Of a stretch of DNA of 48,833 nt, positions 35,929 through 43,568 are shown in pieces. Below the pieces are notes generated by a model. It was not told the DNA's origin and did not search any database. It saw only the letters and a list, made by a program, of their open reading frames with translations. A program made the position numbers and the translations under genes. Positions within the stretch are counted from its first letter, which is position 1. Each line of letters starts with the position of its first letter. Location of the stretch: positions 1-48,833 of the forward strand of contig NZ_JAJAQI010000042.1 in NCBI RefSeq assembly GCF_020523605.1. Direction: 5' to 3'. This DNA comes from Roseicella aerolata (GTDB lineage: Bacteria > Pseudomonadota > Alphaproteobacteria > Acetobacterales > Acetobacteraceae).

Positions 35929-37185
35929 TCAGGCCGCCGGGCGTAGCGTCTCGCCGGCCATCCGCTCCGGCACCTCGCCGGCCTCCTCGCCCAGCATCGG
36001 GCCGTCCCGGACCTCGACCAGGCGCGCCCGGTCGAAGCCGTTGAAGGCGGTGCGCAGGCAGGCGCCATAGGCGCCGAGCTGGCCGATCTCGATCCAGTCG
36101 CCCTCCCGCACATCCTCCGGCAGCCAGAAGGGGCCGGCCATGCGGTCGGCGCTGTCGCAGGTCGGGCCGTACAGCGCAAAGCCCTGCAGCGTCCCGGACA
36201 CCTCGCCCTCCGGCCGGACCAGCCGGCAGGGGAACTGGAAGCCCGGCGCGCCCGCATCCGACAGCGCGCCATAGACGCCGTCGTTCACGTACAGGTCGCT
36301 GCCCCGGCGCTGCTGCACCTGGACGACGACGCTGCCGCCGCCGGCCACCAGCGCCCGGCCCGGCTCCGCCCACAGCATCGCGCCCGGCAGGTCGAGCGCC
36401 TCGAAGGCCGCCTCGATCTCTGCGAAGAAGGCGCCGAGCGGGGGCGGGGTGACATCCGGGTAGGCGACCGGGAAGCCGCCGCCGACATCCACCACCTCCA
36501 CCGGGACGCCCGCCGCGCGGATCACCGAGCCGGCCAGTTCCATGGCGCGCCGCCAGGCCAGCGGATCCAGGCACTGGGAGCCGACATGGAAATGCAGGCC
36601 GAGCCGCGCCGCATGCGGCCGCGCGGCGCGCAGCAGGGCCGCGGCCTCCTCGGCCTCGGCGCCGAACTTGCCCGAGAGGTCGTAGCGCGCGACGCCCTTG
36701 GGCAGCGCGAGGCGTACGAACAGCCCCAGGCCCTGATCCGCGCCGGCGCCGGTCTCCGCCAGGATCTTGGCCAGTTCCTCGGCCGTATCCAGCACGAAAT
36801 CCTGCACGCCATGGCGCTGCCAGGCCTCCCGGATGGCGGAGCGCGCCTTCACCGGATGCATGAAGTGGATGCCGGCCTCCGGGAACATGGTCCGGACCAG
36901 CGCCACCTCGGCCGCCGAGGCGCAGTCGAAATGACGCACGCCACCCTCCCAGAGCGCGCGCAGCACGGCCGGCTCGGGATTGCACTTCACGGCATAGAGC
37001 GTCTCGCCCGGGAAGCCCTGGACGAAGGCCGAAGCCGCCGCGGCGATGGTGGCGGGGCGCAGGCAGTGCATCGGCTCCTCCGGCCGCGTCACGGCGACCA
37101 GGGCATCCACGCTGGGCAGGGCAGTCGCGGTGTCGAACTCGCGGCGCAGGGGCGCCACGGCGGCGCGGGCACGGATCAGGTCCAT
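35929..37185 (-). CDS. PLP-dependent ornithine/lysine-type decarboxylase (alanine-racemase fold)
   Basis: 418 residues. The PLP lysine is Lys67 in TLYAVKCNPEP; HFHVGSQCLDP, VVDVGGGFPVAYPDV and the C-terminal ALYGPTCDSADRMAGPF, whose Cys and Asp complete the active site at the dimer interface, are typical of the ODC/DAPDC group IV family. Ornithine decarboxylation to putrescine is favoured by the neighbours (agmatinase upstream and homospermidine synthase downstream), but lysine or both are possible. No signal peptide. A 449-bp leader precedes it. Confidence 0.92.
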   Translation of the reverse strand: MDLIRARAAVAPLRREFDTATALPSVDALVAVTRPEEPMHCLRPATIAAAASAFVQGFPGETLYAVKCNPEPAVLRALWEGGVRHFDCASAAEVALVRTMFPEAGIHFMHPVKARSAIREAWQRHGVQDFVLDTAEELAKILAETGAGADQGLGLFVRLALPKGVARYDLSGKFGAEAEEAAALLRAARPHAARLGLHFHVGSQCLDPLAWRRAMELAGSVIRAAGVPVEVVDVGGGFPVAYPDVTPPPLGAFFAEIEAAFEALDLPGAMLWAEPGRALVAGGGSVVVQVQQRRGSDLYVNDGVYGALSDAGAPGFQFPCRLVRPEGEVSGTLQGFALYGPTCDSADRMAGPFWLPEDVREGDWIEIGQLGAYGACLRTAFNGFDRARLVEVRDGPMLGEEAGEVPERMAGETLRPAA

Positions 37186-37293
37186 CTCAGGCAGTCCTCA
37201 CGGCATCCCGGCACGCGCGGGCGCGCACCGGCAGGGCAACAGGCAGAAAGGGGGCTTGGCCGGCGCCGCAGGGGCGGCCGGGGCGGCCTTCAG

Positions 37294-37319
37294 GCGATGC
37301 GGTGTGGACTTCGCATCGC
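37294..37319 (-). promoter_or_regulatory. Hairpin in the decarboxylase leader
   Basis: GCGATGCG (37294-37301) pairs exactly with CGCATCGC (37312-37319) around a ten-base loop, about 110 bases upstream of the decarboxylase start on its strand. It may be an mRNA leader structure; no function is evident from sequence. Confidence 0.35.
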
Positions 37320-37500
37320 GGCGAACCGTTCGAGCGACACAGGCAATCCCTCACGACCCCGACGCCTCTCGGCGCCGGCATGGACGAAAAGGACGCGTCC
37401 CGTCGTTGCTGTGCCCCGGATCAACGGATCCCGCTGGGGCTCGCGGCACGTGCGATGGCGTCAGCGCCTGGCACGGACCGGGCGCGGCCGGAGAAATAGG

Positions 37501-37531
37501 GCGTGGCGGCGGAAATTGCCATGCTTTTTTT
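37501..37531 (+). terminator. Orphan intrinsic terminator (plus strand)
   Basis: GCGTGGC (37501-37507) pairs with GCCATGC (37518-37524, one G-U pair) and is followed at once by seven T. This is the most classical terminator shape in the window, yet no plus-strand gene precedes it for 3 kb. It could end a small RNA starting in the leader region. Confidence 0.45.
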
Positions 37532-37617
37532 CAGCCCCTCGGCGGACCTACAGGCATGGCCGCCGGGAATATAGGAAGATTGCCGGAAACTTGCCGGCAA
37601 CAGTGGGGAAGCGAAGG

Positions 37618-37634
37618 CCCGGCGGCCAGCCGGG
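37618..37634 (-). terminator. Hairpin after agmatinase
   Basis: CCCGGC (37618-37623) and GCCGGG (37629-37634) form a six-base stem adjoining the agmatinase stop codon. No T-run follows on the minus strand. Confidence 0.35.
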
Positions 37635-38528
37635 TTACGGCTTCGCCAGCAGCGCCAGGTATTCCCAGGCCATGGTGGCGGCCGCCAGCGCCGTGATCTC
37701 GGCCTGGTCATGCGCCGGCGCCACCTCCACCACATCCATCCCGGCCCAGGCGAGGTCGCCGAGGCGCCGCAGGATCCCTTGCGCCTGCCAGGAGGCGAGG
37801 CCCCCCACCTCCGGCGTGCCGGTTCCCGGGGCGAAGGCCGGATCCAGCGCATCGATATCGAAGGAGAGATAGCTGGGCCCATCGCCCAGCACGGCCCGCA
37901 CCCGGGCCGCGAGGGCGGCGGGCGTGGTCTCATGCGCCTCCTGCGCCGTCACCACGGTGACGCCCTGGCCGAGGGTCCAGTCCCAGGTCTCCCGGTCCAC
38001 GGGAGAGCGGATGCCGATCTGGATCATCCGCCGCGGCTCCACCAGCCCCTCCCGGATGGCATGGAAGAAGACCGAGCCATGGGCGAAGGCCTGACCGAAA
38101 TTCGTCTCCCAGGTATCCAGATGCGCATCCATGTGCAGCAGCCCGACCGGGCCGCCGAGGCGGCGGGCGAGGGCGCGGAGCAGCGGCAGGGTGATGCCGT
38201 GCTCGCCCCCGAGCGCCACGAGATGCGCGCATTCCGCCGCCTGGGTCTCGATCAGGGCATGGCTCGCCCGGATGTCGCCGAGCGCGAGCTCGAACTCGCC
38301 GAGATCGGCGATGTCGAGGTCGCGCGGATCGGTCCAGTGCTGCGGATGGACGCCATCCACCAGCATGCGGCTGGCCCGGCGGATGGCAGCCGGCCCGTCC
38401 CGCGTGCCGGCACGGTTGGTGGTGCCGATATCGAGCGGCAGGCCGGCGATGCAGACAGCGGCCCCCCGGTCCTGCCGCGTGATGCCGAGGAAGCCCGGCG
38501 GCGTCGCGAAGGTCGGGGGGCCTGCCAT
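37635..38528 (-). CDS. speB: Agmatinase family protein (ureohydrolase)
   Basis: 297 residues. Two manganese ions are bound by the motifs LGGEHGITLPLL, LLHMDAHLDTW and SFDIDALDPAFAPGTGTPE. The GGEHG form, with Glu in place of the more frequent Asp, occurs in part of the family. PVGLLHMDAH and GGLASWQAQGIL also fit agmatinase or guanidinobutyrase. With the decarboxylase and homospermidine synthase next on the same strand, agmatine to putrescine plus urea is the most economical function; urea could be recovered with the urt system found elsewhere in the window. The start at MAGPPTF is chosen over an arginine-rich extension. Confidence 0.9.
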   Translation of the reverse strand: MAGPPTFATPPGFLGITRQDRGAAVCIAGLPLDIGTTNRAGTRDGPAAIRRASRMLVDGVHPQHWTDPRDLDIADLGEFELALGDIRASHALIETQAAECAHLVALGGEHGITLPLLRALARRLGGPVGLLHMDAHLDTWETNFGQAFAHGSVFFHAIREGLVEPRRMIQIGIRSPVDRETWDWTLGQGVTVVTAQEAHETTPAALAARVRAVLGDGPSYLSFDIDALDPAFAPGTGTPEVGGLASWQAQGILRRLGDLAWAGMDVVEVAPAHDQAEITALAAATMAWEYLALLAKP

Positions 38529-38593
38529 GTCACTCTCCTTTCCCGTCCGATCCGGACGCCCGCGCCTTCGGTGCACCCGTCATCGAACGGGGC

Positions 38594-38920
38594 CTACTTC
38601 ACCGAGGAAAAGGCGGTCGGCTGCAGGAACAGGTTCTCCACCCGCTCCAGGATAGGCCCGTCGGCCTCGGACGCGGTGCGCGCGGCGATCCATTCCGGAT
38701 CGACGATGAAGCGGTTCCACTTCTCCTCGCGCTCGGCTAGGCTCTCCCAGGCCAGCAGGTAGTAGAGCGCATGGTTGGAGGGGCCGACCAGCGTGGTCCA
38801 GAAGCCGGCCTGGCGGATGCCGAAACGCTCCCAGATCTTCAGCGTGACGGTGTCGAAGCGCTTCAGCAGCGCCGGCATGCGGTTCGGCAGGCAGTGATAG
38901 ACGCGCAACTCATGGATCAT
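38594..38920 (-). CDS. NIPSNAP family protein
   Basis: 108 residues. MIHELRVYHCLPNRMPALLKRF and the following WERFGIRQAGFWTTLVGPSN, then LAWESLAEREEKWNRF, fit the NIPSNAP/dimeric alpha-beta barrel domain. The biochemical role is unknown; relatives often accompany catabolic genes. It lies 65 bp upstream of agmatinase on the same strand. Confidence 0.88.
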   Translation of the reverse strand: MIHELRVYHCLPNRMPALLKRFDTVTLKIWERFGIRQAGFWTTLVGPSNHALYYLLAWESLAEREEKWNRFIVDPEWIAARTASEADGPILERVENLFLQPTAFSSVK

Positions 38921-38936
38921 CCTGGGTCCCTCCCTG

Positions 38937-38985
38937 GAGCAAATCGCCGGAGGTCGCAATGCGGCCCCGAGCGTGATGCCCCTCC
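38937..38985 (+). repeat. Palindromic repeat, degenerate module B copy
   Basis: GAGCAAATCGCCGGAGG at the left edge aligns with GAGCAGATCGCGGAGG in the B copy of locus 1 (reverse strand), and GGCCCCGAGCGTGA with CGCCCCGCAGCGTGA there. The right arm has decayed. It lies 65 bp before a complete B-A pair. Confidence 0.5.
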
Positions 38986-38998
38986 TTCGTGATGACCC

Positions 38999-39035
38999 CG
39001 CCCGGTCCGCGCTGACCTGCTGCGCGGACCGGGCG
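38999..39035. other. Strong hairpin (13-bp stem)
   Basis: CGCCCGGTCCGCG (38999-39011) and CGCGGACCGGGCG (39023-39035) pair without mismatch around an eleven-base loop. It is between two divergent genes, so it is not an obvious terminator for either; no T-run is next to it. Confidence 0.6.
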
Positions 39036-39049
39036 AGGGCCTGCGGATG

Positions 39050-39156
39050 CTAAAGCAGATCGCGGGAGGCCGTGAACGACCGGACGCGTTCATCTGCTCG
39101 AAAAACAAAAGGCACCAGCGGATCGCCGTTCAGTTTTGAACGGCGATCCGCTGGTG
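39050..39156 (+). repeat. Composite palindromic repeat, locus 3 (modules B-A)
   Basis: Module B spans 39050-39099, with arms AGCAGAT (39054-39060) and ATCTGCT (39092-39098) and an inner GTGAACG/CGCGTTCAT pairing. Module A at 39113-39156 is a perfect 20-bp stem with loop GTTT; its arms begin CACCAGCGGATCG and end CGATCCGCTGGTG. The outer ACCAG/CTGGT pair replaces TACAG/CTGTA of locus 1, so both strands have changed together. The unit lies 85 bp before the thiol module. Confidence 0.82.
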
Positions 39157-39240
39157 TCCGGCCCGGGCGGAGGCCAAAAGGCCCCGGCTGGTCCCGGGAC
39201 GCCACCCGGTGCAGGATGGCGGCAACCGGAGGAAACCAGG

Positions 39241-40332
39241 ATGTCGATCGCCACCGCCGTCGAGGCCGGCACCGACCTCGTCGAATACTACTACGCCCAG
39301 GGCTGGACGGATGGCCTGCCCGTGGTGCCGCCGAGCCGGGAGAAGGTGGAGGCCTTCGTCGCCGCCCTCGGCGGCGAGCCGGATGCGGTGGAATGCAAGG
39401 TGGCGCCCCGCTGGGGCGTGCTGACGCGGGAAGTGCTGGCGGTGAATGCCGTCATGGCCGGCTGCCTGCCCGCCTACGCCCCGGTGCTGCGGGCGGCGAT
39501 GCTGGCGCTGACCGACCAGGCCTTCAACCTCAACGGCGTGCAGGCGACGACGCATATGGCCGCGCCGCTGGTCATCGTGAACGGGCCGGTCGCGCGCGAG
39601 ATCGGGATGAATGGCGGCGGCAATGCCTTCGGTCCCGGCAACCGGGCGAATGCCACGATCGGCCGCGCCATCCGTCTGATCCTGCTCAATGTCGGCGGCG
39701 GTCATCCGCCCGATCTCGACAAATGCACCCTCGGCAACCCCGCGAAGTACAGCTACGCCATCTGCGAGAACGAGGCGCAGTCGCCCTTCGCGTCCTACCA
39801 TGTGGAGCAGGGCTGGAAGCCGGAGGACAGCACGGTCTTCGCCATGGCGGCGGAGGCGCCGCACAGCGTCACCGACCACCAGTGCAACGACCCGGAGGGC
39901 ATCCTCGACACCCTCTGCTCGGCGATGAGCACCATCGCCTCCAACAACGCGGTGCTCTCCGGCCACTGCGCCGTGGCGCTCGGCCTGGAGCATGCCCGGA
40001 CCATCGCGCGGCATGGCTGGACCCGGCATGACATCCGCCACTATCTCTGGATGCACAGCGGCAATGCCTTCCGGCTGATCTCGCGGAACCACCGCTACGG
40101 CCGCGTCTACAACCGCAACCTGCCGAAATGGTACCGGCGGGACCCGGACAGCCGCATCCCGATCGTGCCGAGCCCGGACAACATCCACCTCTTCGTGGTG
40201 GGCGGCGAGGCCGGGCGCTTTTCCGCCTTCATCCCCGGCTGGGGGCACATGAACACACCGGTGGTGAAGCCGGTGGGCACCGCCGAGGCGCCAGAAGGGC
40301 CGGACTGCGCCGGCGGCGTCTGCGCGATCTGA
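39241..40332 (+). CDS. Conserved partner protein of a UGSC-type Cys-rich protein
   Basis: 363 residues, no signal peptide. Notable pieces are GWTDGLPVVPPSREKVEAF, AVNAVMAGCLPAYAPVL, NGPVAREIGMNGGGNAFGPG and GRAIRLILLNVGGGHPPD. The protein ends with DCAGGVCAI, a Cys-x4-Cys tail that may be redox-active or bind metal. From memory, proteins of this kind are encoded next to UGSC-type genes; I do not know the function. GGAGGAAA just upstream decides the start. It is followed after 15 bp by the Cys-rich protein, with which it is probably co-translated. Confidence 0.75.
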   Translation: MSIATAVEAGTDLVEYYYAQGWTDGLPVVPPSREKVEAFVAALGGEPDAVECKVAPRWGVLTREVLAVNAVMAGCLPAYAPVLRAAMLALTDQAFNLNGVQATTHMAAPLVIVNGPVAREIGMNGGGNAFGPGNRANATIGRAIRLILLNVGGGHPPDLDKCTLGNPAKYSYAICENEAQSPFASYHVEQGWKPEDSTVFAMAAEAPHSVTDHQCNDPEGILDTLCSAMSTIASNNAVLSGHCAVALGLEHARTIARHGWTRHDIRHYLWMHSGNAFRLISRNHRYGRVYNRNLPKWYRRDPDSRIPIVPSPDNIHLFVVGGEAGRFSAFIPGWGHMNTPVVKPVGTAEAPEGPDCAGGVCAI

Positions 40333-40347
40333 CGGGAGGAACCGATC

Positions 40348-40896
40348 ATGCTCCAGAGGCTCGACAGCGGCCAGGTCTTCGTCTTCGACCCGCGCGGCCG
40401 GGTGGACAATGACGAAACGCCGCTCGCCCCCCGCCCGGGCGCGCTGGAGGGGCTCCGCCTCGGCATCCTCGACAACAGCAAGTGGAACGCCAACAAGCTG
40501 CTGCGCGGTGCGCAGGCGGCGCTGGAACCGCAGTTCCGCTTCGCCGCGGCCAACTACTATGTGAAGCACAGCTTCTCCAAAGATGCCGATCCGGCGCTGA
40601 TCGCGCGCATCGCCGCGGAATGCGATATCGTGCTGACCGCGATCGGCGATTGCGGCTCCTGCTGCTCCTGCTGCGTGCGGGACAGCATCGCGCTGGAGCG
40701 GCTGGGCGTGCCCGCCGCCTGCATCATCACCACCGAGTTCGAGCGGGAGACGGCGCTGACCCGCGCCGCGCTCGGCATGCCGGGCCTCCGGCCGGTGGTC
40801 ATCGACCACCCGGTCAGTTCGATCACCGCCGAGGAGGTCGCGGCGCGCGTCGCGCAGATCGAGCGGCAGGCGCAGGCGGTCTGGCTGGGACGCTGA
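40348..40896 (+). CDS. UGSC-type protein, cysteine-rich homologue of a selenoprotein family
   Basis: 182 residues. The central loop is AIGDCGSCCSCCVRDSIALE, with Cys102, 105, 106, 108 and 109. In the UGSC family, as I recall it, the corresponding motif is UGSC with selenocysteine at the first position; here Cys102 replaces it and three extra cysteines follow. VPAACIITTEFERETAL and IDHPVSSITAEEV fit the rest of the family. A thiol-redox role is inferred. GGGAGGA is placed before ATG. It lies between its partner gene and a GST gene. Confidence 0.75.
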   Translation: MLQRLDSGQVFVFDPRGRVDNDETPLAPRPGALEGLRLGILDNSKWNANKLLRGAQAALEPQFRFAAANYYVKHSFSKDADPALIARIAAECDIVLTAIGDCGSCCSCCVRDSIALERLGVPAACIITTEFERETALTRAALGMPGLRPVVIDHPVSSITAEEVAARVAQIERQAQAVWLGR

Positions 40897-40959
40897 GGCC
40901 CGGGGTCTTTACGGCCAACCCCGGCGCCGCGACACTGGCGGCGCTGAGGGAGGCAACGC

Positions 40960-41571
40960 ATGCACTTTTACGATTCCGTCGGGCCCAACCCGCGCGTCGT
41001 CCGCATGTTCATGGCGGAGCGCGGGATCGAGATCCCGAAGACCACCATCGACCTGCGCGGCGGGGAGAACCGCCAGCCCGCCTACATGGCGAAGAACCCG
41101 GCGGGGCAGATGCCCTGCCTGGAACTCGATGACGGTTCGGTGCTGGCCGAGATCACCGCCATCTGCGAGTACCTGGACGAGATCACGCCCGGCACCAGCC
41201 TGATCGGCGCGACGCCGCGGGAGCGGGCGGAGACGCGCATGTGGGTGCGGCGCATCGATCTCAACATCGTCGAGCCGATGACGAACGGCTTCCGCTTCGC
41301 GGAGGGCCTCAAGCTCTTCCAGAACCGCATCCGCTGCATCCCGCAGGCGGCGGACGACCTGAAGCTGACGGCGCAGGAGAGGCTCGCCTGGCTGGACGGG
41401 CAGATCCAGGGGCGGGAGTTCATCTGCGGCGAGCGGCTGACCCTCGCCGACATCCTGCTCTTCTGCTTCCTCGATTTCGGGACGAATGTCGGCCAGCCCC
41501 TGAACCCGGAGTTGAAGGCGGTCGGCGCGCATCACGCGCGGATGAAGGCGCGTCCTTCCGCCGCGGCCTGA
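40960..41571 (+). CDS. Glutathione S-transferase family protein
   Basis: 203 residues. The N-terminal thioredoxin-like domain shows MHFYDSVGPNPRVVRMFMAE, AKNPAGQMPCLELDDGSVL and AEITAICEYLDE, the glutathione-binding side; the C-terminal helical domain contains GRFIC-type GREFICGERLTLADILLFC. It probably conjugates or reduces with glutathione; the substrate is unknown. It follows the UGSC-type gene by 63 bp and fits a thiol-handling module. Confidence 0.92.
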   Translation: MHFYDSVGPNPRVVRMFMAERGIEIPKTTIDLRGGENRQPAYMAKNPAGQMPCLELDDGSVLAEITAICEYLDEITPGTSLIGATPRERAETRMWVRRIDLNIVEPMTNGFRFAEGLKLFQNRIRCIPQAADDLKLTAQERLAWLDGQIQGREFICGERLTLADILLFCFLDFGTNVGQPLNPELKAVGAHHARMKARPSAAA

Positions 41572-41577
41572 CCACCG

Positions 41578-41609
41578 GCGGGCTGCGGGACAGGCCCCCC
41601 GCAGCCCGC
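41578..41609. terminator. Bidirectional terminator hairpin
   Basis: GCGGGCTGCGGG (41578-41589) pairs without mismatch with CCCGCAGCCCGC (41598-41609) between the convergent GST and RTX 3 genes. Confidence 0.6.
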
Positions 41610-41614
41610 GCTGC

Positions 41615-42397
41615 TCAGGCAAAGATCACGTCCCGTGCCGTCAGGTGGTGCTCGCCGAGCAGGGTGATGCGCGCATCGACGCCGAGGCTCGCGCTGCCCG
41701 GGAGGTGGATCTCCACCTGGGTGTTGCTGCCATCGAATACGCTGCGGACCTGCAGCCGCGCAGGGTCGGTGAAGCCGGTCTCGGCCAGCACATCCACCGG
41801 CACGCCCGGCAGGCACGCCGCGAAGGCCGAGAGGTCGAGCCGGTCCTCTCCCGGGGTAAAATCCACGATCACGTCGCCCGGCGTGTCATAGGTCATGATG
41901 CGTGCCCTGGCATCCAGCGCGCCGAAGACGAAGACATCCGCCCCGGCCCCGCCGATCAGGGTATCGGCGCCGACTCCGCCTTCCAGCCGGTCATCGCCCG
42001 CGCCGCCCGCCAGCAGGTCATTGCCGCCGCCCCCCCGGATCGTGTCTGCCCCGGCGCCGCCGAACAGGATGTCACTGCCATCCGCATCCCGCGCATAGGC
42101 TTCGGCATGGGAGCTGCCGGATGCCAGCACGCCCCACCCCAGCAGCAGGTCGTCGCCATGCCCGCCATGCACCATGTCGGCACCATAGCCGGCGTAGACG
42201 GTGTCGTTGCCCGCGCCGGCGCCGATCATGTTGCCCTTTGGCGCCGGGCCGGAGGGCGGCTCCGGAAAAATCGCCGGGCGCGGGCCGTCCGGCCCGTCGC
42301 CCAGGATCAGGTCATGGCCGGCCCCGGCCAGGATGCAATCGCCATCGGCGGTGCCGTGCAGGGTGTCGTTGCGGCGCGTGCCGGGGAGAAAGGCCAT
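41615..42397 (-). CDS. Small RTX calcium-binding protein 3
   Basis: 260 residues, no signal peptide. [20 protein letters not shown] begins the RTX repeats; [40 protein letters not shown] and [19 protein letters not shown] follow. [19 protein letters not shown] and the terminal [19 protein letters not shown] match the secretion C-terminus shared with RTX 1 and 2. It is on the opposite strand from the other three. The start is chosen at MAFLPG since the upstream reading is not repeat-like. Confidence 0.87.
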   Translation of the reverse strand: MAFLPGTRRNDTLHGTADGDCILAGAGHDLILGDGPDGPRPAIFPEPPSGPAPKGNMIGAGAGNDTVYAGYGADMVHGGHGDDLLLGWGVLASGSSHAEAYARDADGSDILFGGAGADTIRGGGGNDLLAGGAGDDRLEGGVGADTLIGGAGADVFVFGALDARARIMTYDTPGDVIVDFTPGEDRLDLSAFAACLPGVPVDVLAETGFTDPARLQVRSVFDGSNTQVEIHLPGSASLGVDARITLLGEHHLTARDVIFA

Positions 42398-42495
42398 ATC
42401 TTGCTCCAGACGGGAATACGATACTTCGTATTCACAACCTGAAGTATCCGCTCCCGCTGCGCACGCCACGTTTGCGCGATCAATGTCGCACCCTG

Positions 42496-43215
42496 TTAAC
42501 GCCGGAAGCGCAGGGGCACCCCGCGTGCCTTCCACCCCGCCTCGATCAGGTCGATGTCGCACAGCCCGGACGGGTCGGCCTTGCGCGGCGCGTCCTGCAG
42601 GAAGGGTGCCCGGACGTCCCGCCAGAGGCCGAGCAGCCGGCGCAACTCCGGCAGCGGCTCCTGGTGGTCGTCCACGCGGAGATTGAGGTCGGGGAAATCC
42701 TCGACCGTCGTCATCAGCATGGCAGCGGATTGCCTGCCGCGCCTGTCGCCGCCCGCCGCCTCGCCGGCCTCCATCGCCGCCATCAGCCGCTCCGGCAGGG
42801 GCAGGTGGGCGCCGGCGCGGAAGGCGGCCACCGTCTCCTCCACCACCGCCGGGCCGGCCAGCATGTTGCCGGCCACCGAGAAGCCCTCCTCCGGGCTGTC
42901 GCCGCACCACTCCACGCAATTCCCGCCGGTCCAGGCGGCGCTGCGGCCATGCCGGTCCACCACATGCACCTGCCGGATGCCCCGCCCCCTGTCGCCCGCG
43001 AGCGCCCCCTCGATGGCGTCCGCCGGCGCCAGGCCGCGCTCCAGCCCGTCCAGGATGGCCGGCGCCAGGTAGCGATTGGTGAAGGACTGGGTGGACACCG
43101 CCCCGACCCCGGCGCGGAGGAAGGGGCAACTCGCCCCGACGGCGAAATTGCAGGTGGCGACGGCGACGGCGAAGGCGCCCGTCGCCGGGTCATGGGCGAG
43201 GATGGACCAGGTCAT
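42496..43215 (-). CDS. DUF1028 domain-containing protein
   Basis: 239 residues. [20 protein letters not shown] begins the domain, with [38 protein letters not shown] and [21 protein letters not shown] typical of DUF1028, an Ntn-hydrolase-like fold. Related proteins occur with amidohydrolases and peptide catabolism; function is unknown. It diverges from RTX gene 4 across a 353-bp AT-rich region. Confidence 0.9.
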   Translation of the reverse strand: MTWSILAHDPATGAFAVAVATCNFAVGASCPFLRAGVGAVSTQSFTNRYLAPAILDGLERGLAPADAIEGALAGDRGRGIRQVHVVDRHGRSAAWTGGNCVEWCGDSPEEGFSVAGNMLAGPAVVEETVAAFRAGAHLPLPERLMAAMEAGEAAGGDRRGRQSAAMLMTTVEDFPDLNLRVDDHQEPLPELRRLLGLWRDVRAPFLQDAPRKADPSGLCDIDLIEAGWKARGVPLRFRR

Positions 43216-43568
43216 GCGAAATCCCCTTGGCGTGCAACGGCAGGGTAGTGCAGGCAGCGGGGAATGCGGAGGCGGCTCCCTCCACGATCAGGCAGCGAGA
43301 GCCGGGATGGGGAGCCGTGCGGCCCGCCTATCCATGCGGCGCGGCCAACACGCCGGCGGGCGGACATCATCCGCCGATACAAATCATGCAATCTGTTAAC
43401 TTTGTTAAGATTTGTATATTGAACTTATGGTTGTTTTATGCAAATCGCACACCGCTTCGAGGTTTACGGTGCGACAGGACCAGGGCGGCGGCATGGACCG
43501 CGCCAGCTTGGTGTCGCGCTGCGGGAATGCCCGCCGCATGGCGGGCAATGCGGATGACGGGGGACTGA
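43216..43568. promoter_or_regulatory. Divergent intergenic region with an AT-rich island
   Basis: Between DUF1028 and RTX gene 4. The segment 43376-43446 is strikingly AT-rich for this window. It contains an inverted repeat, ATACAAATC (43377-43385) and GATTTGTAT (43409-43417), and further ATGCAAATC near 43438. It probably carries a promoter and a regulator site for RTX gene 4, though no start site can be fixed. Confidence 0.5.

Larger units (their letters stand above)
37186..37634 (-). other. Long leader/intergenic region of the polyamine cluster
   Basis: 449 bp between agmatinase and the decarboxylase, both on the minus strand. It holds a perfect 8-bp-stem hairpin (37294-37319), a terminator-like element pointing rightwards (37501-37531), tandem TTGCCGG copies near 37581-37600 and a hairpin directly after agmatinase (37618-37634). 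A 64-codon minus-strand frame at 37187-37381 overlaps the decarboxylase leader but is probably chance. A regulatory leader, as known for some ODC genes of alphaproteobacteria (speF-type), is possible but not shown. Confidence 0.4.

Noticed and set aside
37187-37381. A 64-codon minus-strand frame just upstream of the decarboxylase, considered as a leader peptide
   Set aside because: Cys/Arg/Pro-rich, no ribosome-binding site seen, no polyamine-related repeated codons; probably chance in a GC-rich leader.
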